A stretch of 5,519 bases of DNA, from assembly GCA_002417685.1 (NCBI GenBank), contig DICP01000113.1, positions 23,371 to 28,889 on the forward strand, given 5' to 3'. The notes beneath the pieces are model-generated. The model made no database searches and had not been told where the DNA came from. It worked only from the letters and a program-made list of their open reading frames with translations. The number at the start of each line of letters is the position of its first letter. Position 1 is the stretch's first letter. The DNA is from Candidatus Mesolinea sp. UBA5823 (lineage in GTDB: Bacteria; Chloroflexota; Anaerolineae; Anaerolineales; Anaerolineaceae). Made by a program: the position numbers and the translations under genes. Shown in pieces: positions 1 to 4,928 of the stretch.

Positions 1-27
1 TTGATAGAGGGCGCCGCCCTCTATCAA
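1..27. repeat. Perfect 12-bp hairpin at the window edge
   Basis: TTGATAGAGGGC (1-12) and GCCCTCTATCAA (16-27) are exact reverse complements around a 3-base loop, GCC. On the plus strand it is followed by ACTAATTT, which is not a T-run. On the minus strand the bases that would follow the stem lie outside the window, so it could be an intrinsic terminator for the ybeY-direction transcript if a T-run continues there. A stem of this length may also be a small intergenic palindromic repeat. Confidence 0.8.
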
Positions 28-35
28 ACTAATTT

Positions 36-91
36 CCCTTCCCCAGCGGTTTGACCGAGGTAAAAAAGAGCCGCTTGCCGCTGGGGAAGGG
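36..91. repeat. 14-bp perfect inverted repeat flanking a 28-base interior; possible small intergenic element
   Basis: CCCTTCCCCAGCGG (36-49) is the exact reverse complement of CCGCTGGGGAAGGG (78-91). The 28-base interior contains a small nested hairpin, CGGT-TTG-ACCG (47-57), and a second copy of the arm's inner end, CCGCT at 71-75, so alternative folds are possible. A long GC-rich inverted repeat in an intergenic region suggests a REP- or MITE-like element. Only one copy is in the window, so that identity is inference. Confidence 0.65.
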
Positions 92-103
92 TTAGGGTTA
101 GGG
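83..103 (+). other. Four-tract G-run with G-quadruplex potential and telomere-like TTAGGG units
   Basis: The plus strand reads GGGG-AA-GGG-TTA-GGG-TTA-GGG: four G-tracts of at least three with loops of 2, 3 and 3 bases, which meets the usual pattern for an intramolecular G-quadruplex. It overlaps the right arm of the inverted repeat (78-91), so hairpin and quadruplex folds would compete. The G-rich strand is the non-template strand for plus-direction transcription, and the template strand for transcripts running on from ybeY. Formation in the cell is unproven. Confidence 0.55.
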
Positions 104-184
104 CAACTGTGAACCAGTATAGACAAGAAGTAATAAGGTGTTGAATTATGCGAAAAAACCCATCCTGATGACTTAGTCCACTGA

Positions 185-266
185 TTAGGACATTTCTATT
201 TAGCCTTGACACTTGCAGGAACATTTCTAAATGCCAGCATTAGAACATTTCTAATCAGCCTTGACA
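185..266 (-). mobile_element. Direct-repeat array resembling an insertion-sequence end (possibly IS21-type), remnant or outside edge
   Basis: The 27-base segments 185-211 and 240-266 match at 24 of 27 positions, with a 55-base period. Read on the minus strand both begin TGTCAAGGCT, and the core TAGAAATGTYC occurs three times, at 253-243, 229-219 and 198-188 (24 and 31 bases apart). Several direct copies of a roughly 20-base motif next to a TGT...-type tip is the arrangement of transposase-binding terminal repeats in IS21-family elements. If so, the tip is at 266 and the element extends leftward. No istA or istB coding sequence is visible in 1-184, so this would be a decayed end, a non-coding derivative, or a repeat of another kind. 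Family assignment is from memory of similar ends. Confidence 0.4.
239..255. repeat. 17-bp dyad ATTAGAA-CAT-TTCTAAT within the repeat array
   Basis: Two perfect 7-bp inverted arms surround CAT. The corresponding position in the left copy, near 184-200, keeps a degraded version, and the middle copy (217-231) retains mainly the right arm. This could be a protein-binding half-site pair, either for a transposase or for a dimeric regulator. It has no nearby downstream gene to regulate on the plus strand within the window, and it lies downstream of the minus-strand genes. Confidence 0.45.
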
Positions 267-318
267 ATATGAAAAAGTCTTACTCGTGAACCGCCCTGTA
301 AAAACTAATCTCTATTAC

Positions 319-783
319 TTAAGCAGGGGGAGAAATGCTGCCTAAAAGAGGATTATTCATCTCTTTTAGGATTTCGTCTTGCAAGCAGCTCATTTCTGCA
401 TACTCGTCCTCTTCAGCATGGTCATAGCCGCAAAGATGCAGCACGCCGTGCACAAAGAGCATTTCCACTTCTTGCTGTAACGGATGCCCATTGTTTGCAG
501 CTTGCTCTTGAGCTTTTTCGATGGAGATGACGATATCTCCTAAGTAATGCAAGCCGCTTTCAGGATCAAGATAATCATTTTCAAAGGAAAGCACATCTGT
601 AGGAGCATCAACGTTCCGGTAGGTCTTATTAAGCTTGTGAATGGTTCTATTATCGGTCAATTTCAGGGTGACCGCCTCATCCTGCGCATAGCCGAGCTTT
701 TCCAACGAGGCCTGAAGGCAAGCTTCCAGGCGGATGAGATCCACTTGAGTGCGGTATTTTTGGGGAGATGAAAAATCAATCAT
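319..783 (-). CDS. ybeY: YbeY, 16S rRNA-maturation endoribonuclease
   Basis: A 154-residue YbeY (UPF0054) zinc-dependent endoribonuclease, which in studied bacteria acts in 16S rRNA 3'-end maturation and in quality control of defective 70S ribosomes. The zinc motif is complete in HGVLHLCGYDH, giving H112, H116 and H122 as ligands. NKTYRNVDAPTDVLSF at 52-67 and LGDIVIS at 81-87 are the other conserved blocks. The length is normal. The ATG at 781-783 gives an N-terminus that fits the family; no strong ribosome-binding site precedes it, only GGA abutting the start. It is the last gene of the minus-strand run, 27 bp after pgpH, and its TAA (319-321) is followed by non-coding DNA. The final coding bases include a perfect 10-bp inverted repeat at 341-370. 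Confidence 0.97.
   Translation of the reverse strand: MIDFSSPQKYRTQVDLIRLEACLQASLEKLGYAQDEAVTLKLTDNRTIHKLNKTYRNVDAPTDVLSFENDYLDPESGLHYLGDIVISIEKAQEQAANNGHPLQQEVEMLFVHGVLHLCGYDHAEEDEYAEMSCLQDEILKEMNNPLLGSISPPA
341..370. repeat. Perfect 10-bp inverted repeat inside the 3' end of ybeY
   Basis: CCTAAAAGAG at 341-350 is the exact reverse complement of CTCTTTTAGG at 361-370, separated by a 10-base loop. It encodes part of the YbeY C-terminus (around KEMNNPLLG) and ends about 20 bases before the stop codon. In the mRNA it would form an AU-rich stem-loop. No T-run follows on either strand, so it is not a classical terminator. It could shape the 3' end of the message, or be chance. Confidence 0.6.
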
Positions 784-810
784 TCCAATCTTGAAGGTTG
801 AAGGTGGGAT

Positions 811-2931
811 TTATTCCTCATTAACGCCACTATCAGCTTGCTTTTTGAATTTCTTTTGAACTTGCGGATATTTTATGCGCGGGTGATAGGAACGCTGTAA
901 AGTTTCAAAGAAAGAATCTTCGATTGTCTTCAGGTCCTTAAGGGTCAGGTCGGTTTCTTCTAACTGGTTTGCGTCCTTATACATGGCAATGCTTTTTTGG
1001 ATTAATTCGCGTAATTCTTCGTCGGTATGCGGGGCATCAGCGCGGGCTCTGGCTTCGGTTCCATCCGCTAACATCAGAATGGCTGTTTCTCGCGATTGCG
1101 GTTTAGGCCCTGGGTAAGTGAATAAAGATTTGTCGACTTCTTCGGGATTCTCAGCCATTGCAATGGCTTGGGAGTATTGATACACCGTTACCATCGTGCC
1201 ATGGTGTTCGCGAATGAAATCTATAATTCGTGAGGGCAAACGATACTTTTTCGCTAAGGTTACGCCGTCAGGTACGTGCTGGATGATTGTGGCAGCCGCT
1301 GTTGCGGGATCGAGATCGTCATGAGCATCAATTTTATCCTTAATTTGATTCTCGACGAAAAATTGCGGGTTGTTGGCTTTGCCGCAATCGTGGAAAAGCG
1401 CGCCGACGCGGATGAGGAGACGGTCTGCGCCAATTGCCCCGGCGGCTTGTTCGCAAAGGTTCGCAACCAGCAAGCTATGTTGATAGGTACCTGGGGCATT
1501 CTGTAAAATGTATTGAAGCAGTGGATGATCCGGGCGGGAAATATCAATAAGCTGTAGTGTTGTGGGAATATCCAATACCTGAGCAAAGATAAATTGGAGC
1601 AGCAAAGCGAAGCTGCCCGATAATAAACCATTCACCAGGGAAGCAATTACCAATGTGGAAAGACCGACCATGTCGGTATACACATCGCCTAAACGGAAGG
1701 CAGCCACCACAGCCATTCCAAGTAAACCCGTAACAAAACCCGAGCCGATAAACGTGCCGATGTGGCGCGCTCGACCAATTGTCAACATGCCGACCAGCGT
1801 GGGTAAAAGATAGAATAAGGCTAATTCTGCTTCACGGTTTTTTCCGAAGGCAAGCAAAATACTGAGGAAAAGGCTAATAAGCGTGCCGAACTCAAAATTG
1901 TAAATGATGGAGAGCGTCAGCCCAAAGGCAGCCACTGGATATAGATAAGGGACGATAGTTCGATCGACCACCAAAAAGCGCCCCAAACCTAAGAAGACGA
2001 CAAATGTGATCGCGATTATGGCAAGGTGCTTCGGATTATAAAACTCTTGTTCTTGCCGGCGGTTGAAGTATAAGATGCTTAACGTGGCGAGCACACCGAC
2101 CATAATTGCATTCGTAATATATTGATCAGTTTGATTGCTGGGTTTGGCTAAACCAAAGATGTTTAGAGCTTCTAAGTCTTCTTCGCGAATAATCTGGCCG
2201 CGGCGCACGATAACCTCGCCGGCGATAATCTGGCGAGAGATAGGCTCAATTGTGGCACGGGCTTGTTCGCGGGCGAGATTTGTTTGTTCTTCACTATAGA
2301 GACTGTTGGGAACGATAAGGGGTGAGACTAGCGCGATGATCACCTGTGCTTGCTCTGTTGGGAAGGAAAAGTCAATGACCGCTGGAAGGTTGCTACGGAT
2401 TTGGGCAACATTCTCATTGCGAATCGTATCGCGCATCACCAGTTCCAACACGCGCCGAGCTTCTTTATCAATGTTTTGCCAGGTTTGATCGTCTAAATTC
2501 AGAATTTGAGCAGATATGCTAGGGTTTAATTTGATCTCAGAAAGTGCTTCTAAGTCCTCTAACTTTTGTTCGCGAGTGGCATAAGGATCATTTCTCACAG
2601 TGGAAATATAGTATAGGATGCTATTGAGCGTCTCGAGCTGACGGCGGGCTATGCTGGGATCAGGGGGGAGATAAACTGGTGGGACTGCCGCAGCCGCTTC
2701 CATACGAGCACGTTCGGTATAGACTTTGCTTTCATAAGTAATTGAATAAGGCGCCAGAATATCCTGATTTGCAACCTCGCCGACTGCCACGGGCATATTG
2801 GCTTGGTTGATGACATCAGGTAACACCAAACACAAGTACACCAAGATGCAGGTGATGATGAGAATGAGAATGCGGGCGGCACCTTGGGTAAAACCCGAAG
2901 AAGGACGGGAAGCTGGCTGTTTTTTAGTCAT
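811..2931 (-). CDS. pgpH: PgpH-type membrane HD phosphohydrolase (7TMR-HDED, 7TM and HD domains), likely cyclic di-AMP phosphodiesterase
   Basis: A 706-residue membrane protein with the full PgpH (B. subtilis YqfF) layout. A first membrane span lies at about 20-38, followed by an extracytoplasmic 7TMR-HDED domain at about 45-265 ending in the VIVRRGQIIREEDL signature (240-253). Six or more spans fill about 271-450, and a cytoplasmic HD domain covers about 480-685. Predicted metal ligands are all present: H485 (YQHS), H514-D515 (FHDCGK), H552 (QHV), H576/H577 (REHHGT) and D623 (LADGTEA). FVENQ at 525-529 and YRLPSRIIDFI at 563-573 are further family marks. Characterised PgpH hydrolyses cyclic di-AMP to pApA, so this enzyme probably lowers that messenger; the cyclase is not in this window. 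Two departures are HDCGK rather than HDIGK, and LADGTEA rather than LADSVEA; neither removes a metal ligand. The ATG at 2929-2931 is one base after the yqeY stop. The 27-bp gap to ybeY matches the neighbourhood seen in Firmicutes. Confidence 0.95.
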   Translation of the reverse strand: MTKKQPASRPSSGFTQGAARILILIITCILVYLCLVLPDVINQANMPVAVGEVANQDILAPYSITYESKVYTERARMEAAAAVPPVYLPPDPSIARRQLETLNSILYYISTVRNDPYATREQKLEDLEALSEIKLNPSISAQILNLDDQTWQNIDKEARRVLELVMRDTIRNENVAQIRSNLPAVIDFSFPTEQAQVIIALVSPLIVPNSLYSEEQTNLAREQARATIEPISRQIIAGEVIVRRGQIIREEDLEALNIFGLAKPSNQTDQYITNAIMVGVLATLSILYFNRRQEQEFYNPKHLAIIAITFVVFLGLGRFLVVDRTIVPYLYPVAAFGLTLSIIYNFEFGTLISLFLSILLAFGKNREAELALFYLLPTLVGMLTIGRARHIGTFIGSGFVTGLLGMAVVAAFRLGDVYTDMVGLSTLVIASLVNGLLSGSFALLLQFIFAQVLDIPTTLQLIDISRPDHPLLQYILQNAPGTYQHSLLVANLCEQAAGAIGADRLLIRVGALFHDCGKANNPQFFVENQIKDKIDAHDDLDPATAAATIIQHVPDGVTLAKKYRLPSRIIDFIREHHGTMVTVYQYSQAIAMAENPEEVDKSLFTYPGPKPQSRETAILMLADGTEARARADAPHTDEELRELIQKSIAMYKDANQLEETDLTLKDLKTIEDSFFETLQRSYHPRIKYPQVQKKFKKQADSGVNEE

Positions 2932-2932
2932 T

Positions 2933-3385
2933 TCAGCTAAGTTTGGTAAGGCAATCCTTTACCACGCGGCTGGCATCTTGGTTGGTTGCGCGGCCAGCGA
3001 GCTTAGGAATAAGCACTTTGAGCACTTTTCCCATATCTTTTGGGGAGGTAGCGCCGGTTTCTTGGATAACTTCTTCTGCCAGTTGCACCAGTTCGGCTTC
3101 ACTTAATTGCTTGGGCAAGTAGGCTTCCAAGACTTTTATTTCCTCTCGCTGTTCCTTGACCATTTCTGGGCGGTTAGCCTTTTCAGCATCCACGATAGTG
3201 TCGTTCTTGGTTTTGATTTCCTTTTGGACTAGTGCGATAAATTCGCTATCGTTTAATTTCGAGCCTTTAGCTACTTCTGCCAATTCAATCGAGGATATCA
3301 GTAAGCGGATGACCCGCTTGCGCAAGGTATCGTTAGCGCGCATAGCTGTATAAAGGTCATTTTTTAGTATTGTTTCGTAATCCAT
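2933..3385 (-). CDS. yqeY: YqeY/GatB-like protein
   Basis: A 150-residue soluble protein of the YqeY family, whose all-helical fold matches the C-terminal tail domain of GatB, the tRNA-binding subunit of the Asp/Glu-tRNA amidotransferase. Recognisable blocks are the charged N-terminal helices (about 1-60), EIKVLEAYLPKQLSEAEL at about 82-99, and the C-terminal block with MGKVLKVLIPKLAGRA, running into the final helix VVKDCLTKL. The length is the family norm. Stand-alone YqeY proteins are thought to interact with tRNA or the translation machinery, but a precise role is not settled; it should not be called an amidotransferase subunit. The start ATG at 3383-3385 sits seven bases after a TATAAT. 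Its TGA is separated from the next gene's ATG by one base, so it probably shares a transcript with the phosphohydrolase and ybeY. Confidence 0.93.
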   Translation of the reverse strand: MDYETILKNDLYTAMRANDTLRKRVIRLLISSIELAEVAKGSKLNDSEFIALVQKEIKTKNDTIVDAEKANRPEMVKEQREEIKVLEAYLPKQLSEAELVQLAEEVIQETGATSPKDMGKVLKVLIPKLAGRATNQDASRVVKDCLTKLS

Positions 3386-3392
3386 AAAAGAT

Positions 3393-3421
3393 ATTATACC
3401 TGCCTTATTTAAGCTTTCTAA
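3393..3421 (-). promoter_or_regulatory. Candidate sigma70-type promoter for yqeY-pgpH-ybeY, possibly giving a leaderless mRNA
   Basis: In the 38-bp gap between comEA and yqeY the minus strand carries a perfect TATAAT at 3398-3393. With 17-bp spacing, a weak -35 (TTAGAA, three of six matches to TTGACA) sits at 3421-3416, immediately after the comEA stop. Only seven bases separate the -10 from the yqeY ATG, so transcription would begin at or within a base or two of the start codon, giving a leaderless or nearly leaderless message. In agreement, there is no well-placed Shine-Dalgarno: the nearest AGG ends 13 bases before the ATG. A chance TATAAT in AT-rich DNA is the alternative. Confidence 0.45.
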
Positions 3422-3423
3422 TT

Positions 3424-4014
3424 CTACGGACCTAATGTGATATGTTCCCGCAAACCTTCAAGGGTGGATTGACCGATCCCTTTGACGTTGAGCAACGCCT
3501 CGATGCTGGTAAAGGGACCGTACGTCTCGCGATAGGCGATGATTGCCGCCGCTTTGACTTCTCCAATCCCTGGTAAGCTCATTAGCGCGTCTGCATCTGC
3601 TGTGTTGATATTGACCAGCGTGGGCTCCGTTGGAGTTAGGCTGATGGTGCTTGATCTTTCTGAAGTCGAAATCGGTTGACCTTTATAGGGCACATAAACG
3701 CGCTGCCCGTCTCTAATAAACTCGGAAAGATTGATGCGTTCAAGGTCGGCTTCTGAGGTGGCGCCACCGGCAGCGGTGATCGCATCTATATTACGAGCAT
3801 TCTCGGGTAGAACGTAAACTCCTGGGTTTTTCACAGCACCAGCCACGTGGACTTGGACTGTGGAGGAAGTGCGTGTGGTTAAGGTGGCAGACATGGGCGT
3901 TGCCGTCACCAGTTGAATGGGTTCCCCACGCTGGGGTAAAAAGAACAAGAGGATTATTCCTCCTATAAGCAATCCTCCTAAAAACCCAATTAAGACGTTT
4001 TGCCAGGCTTTCAT
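3424..4014 (-). CDS. comEA: ComEA-like DNA-binding protein: membrane anchor, SLBB domain, helix-hairpin-helix domain
   Basis: A 196-residue protein with the layout of the competence DNA receptor ComEA. There is an N-terminal membrane anchor at about 6-26 (IGFLGGLLIGGIILLFFLP), then a Thr/Ser-rich linker. An SLBB (soluble ligand-binding beta-grasp) domain follows at about 52-109, with VHVAGAVKNPGVY near its start. A second Ser/Thr-rich linker leads to a tandem helix-hairpin-helix domain at about 133-193, starting VNINTADADALMSLPGIG and with a second hairpin at VKGIG 177-181. In naturally competent bacteria ComEA binds incoming double-stranded DNA outside the membrane and passes it to the ComEC channel. 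The length is typical of SLBB-bearing ComEA proteins. The start ATG at 4012-4014 overlaps the upstream stop by 4 bp. No comEC is present here, so a role in transformation is inferred from domains only; a general extracellular DNA-binding role is possible. The stop is TAG at 3424-3426. Confidence 0.93.
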   Translation of the reverse strand: MKAWQNVLIGFLGGLLIGGIILLFFLPQRGEPIQLVTATPMSATLTTRTSSTVQVHVAGAVKNPGVYVLPENARNIDAITAAGGATSEADLERINLSEFIRDGQRVYVPYKGQPISTSERSSTISLTPTEPTLVNINTADADALMSLPGIGEVKAAAIIAYRETYGPFTSIEALLNVKGIGQSTLEGLREHITLGP

Positions 4015-4928
4015 ACGGTTGGTTCAGGTGGAATTTCTCCAGCAGTTTCCATCGCGTACATGCGCTTGAAAGCCGCTAGGGCTACTTCAATCATATCCAA
4101 GGTGGGTTCGCGGGTTGTCAGGCTTTGCAGCCAAAGGTTAGGTTGTATCAGAGCCCGCACAAAACCGGATTTCTGCATGTTTTGTGCTGCCCAACGGATA
4201 TATTCATACGAAAGCCCGGCAACAACTGGCAGCAAGAGAATCCGCGAAATCAGGCGCCAAAGCAGCGGTTGAGGACCAAGCAGCGTAAACACGAGAATCG
4301 AGATGAACACCATCGAGAGAATAAAAGAAGTCCCGCAGCGCGGATGCACGCGCGTTTGCTGTGCCACACTTTGTGGTTCTAATTCAATTCCAGCTTCGAA
4401 TGCGTTAATAGTCTTGTGTTCAGCGCCGTGATACATAAAAGTGCGCTGGATTTCCGGCATTTTGCCAATCAATACCATATAAACAACCAAGATTATGAGG
4501 CGAAGCAAGCCTTCGAGCAGGTTGCTGACCCAAGCGGTCGTTTGTAAGCCGCTCTCTAACCAGCCGGCAAGCAATGCTGGCAAGAGAAAAAACAAACCGA
4601 CTCCAACGAGGATGGAAAATAGCATGGTAAAAACCAGCTCTTTCCCTTCGATTTTCTCTTCTTCTCCAGTTTGTACGTTGGCGGACTTCGTCAGGTATTC
4701 CATCCCCATACTCAATGAATCCCACAGGCTGACAATACCACGGAAAAATGGTGCACGCGCCCACCAGGATCGGTAGAGGGTCGGCAGCTGTTCATCAAAG
4801 AGGACTATTTCGCCTTTAGGATCACGCACTGCCATAGCCAGCGCCCGCTTCCCGCGCATTAGGACGCCCTCAATCACTGCCTGTCCGCCATAAGCCGGCA
4901 GGCGAAGCTCTGCGCTCTCAGCTTTCAT
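4011..4928 (-). CDS. DUF1385 family (YqhQ-like) integral membrane protein
   Basis: A 305-residue membrane protein of the DUF1385 family, whose Bacillus subtilis member is YqhQ; its biochemical role is not established. Three family blocks are visible: YGGQAVIEGVLMRG at 13-26, YHGAEHKTINAFE at 166-178, and RVHPRCGTSF at 193-202. Hydrophobic segments lie near 98-121, 138-156, 201-217 and 226-241, so the His/Glu- and Cys-rich middle block sits between membrane spans. The C-terminus has the usual TTREP...IEVA helix. I chose the ATG at 4926-4928 because the family consensus begins a few residues later. The frame is open back to 5033, but those 35 extra codons lie inside the peptidase gene and do not match the family. 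The start overlaps the peptidase stop by 11 bp, and the stop overlaps the comEA start as ATGA, so translation is probably coupled. The clustered His, Glu and Cys residues could bind a metal, but that is inference. Confidence 0.95.
   Translation of the reverse strand: MKAESAELRLPAYGGQAVIEGVLMRGKRALAMAVRDPKGEIVLFDEQLPTLYRSWWARAPFFRGIVSLWDSLSMGMEYLTKSANVQTGEEEKIEGKELVFTMLFSILVGVGLFFLLPALLAGWLESGLQTTAWVSNLLEGLLRLIILVVYMVLIGKMPEIQRTFMYHGAEHKTINAFEAGIELEPQSVAQQTRVHPRCGTSFILSMVFISILVFTLLGPQPLLWRLISRILLLPVVAGLSYEYIRWAAQNMQKSGFVRALIQPNLWLQSLTTREPTLDMIEVALAAFKRMYAMETAGEIPPEPTV

Larger units (their letters stand above)
1..318. other. Non-coding, repeat-rich region downstream of ybeY
   Basis: No convincing gene lies in these 318 bases. 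The longest open frame (24-224, minus strand, 66 codons) has no recognisable protein motif and runs through inverted repeats. From left to right the region holds a perfect hairpin (1-27), a 14-bp inverted repeat (36-91), a four-G-tract run (83-103), an AT-rich stretch with no clear signal (about 104-181), a set of direct repeats resembling an insertion-sequence end (185-266), and about 50 unremarkable bases before the ybeY stop. I saw no tRNA and no sure terminator. Confidence 0.75.

Noticed and set aside
62..91. Intrinsic terminator for the ybeY transcript using the T6 run at 67-62 (minus strand)
   Set aside because: The bases just before the T-run on the minus strand form at most a 3-bp stem; the strong 14-bp arm pairs across the T-run, not ahead of it.
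78..104. Integron attC site (GTTAGGG near an inverted repeat)
   Set aside because: The core does not fit GTTRRRY, there is no matching RYYYAAC partner at the other end, and no integron cassette genes are present.
24..224. 66-codon open frame on the minus strand
   Set aside because: It crosses both the insertion-end repeats and the inverted repeat, has no motif or ribosome-binding site, and reads as translated repeat DNA.
206..266. Two TTGACA boxes (206-211 and 261-266) as plus-strand -35 promoter elements
   Set aside because: No acceptable -10 lies 16-18 bases downstream of either, no plus-strand gene follows, and both are explained by the repeat tips.
185..266. CRISPR array
   Set aside because: Only three unequal copies with spacings of 24 and 31 bases, diverged repeat edges, and no cas genes in the window.
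1260..1631. Long alternative-frame and antisense open frames inside pgpH (also 1276-1506, 2306-2488, 2649-2882 and 2798-3106)
   Set aside because: They lie inside, or for 2798-3106 largely overlap, strongly conserved coding sequence on the minus strand and have no recognisable protein features; they are shadows of the real genes.
4000..4776. Plus-strand open frames opposite the DUF1385 gene (4000-4272, 4125-4382, 4495-4776)
   Set aside because: Basic, low-complexity translations without motifs, antisense to a clearly conserved membrane protein.
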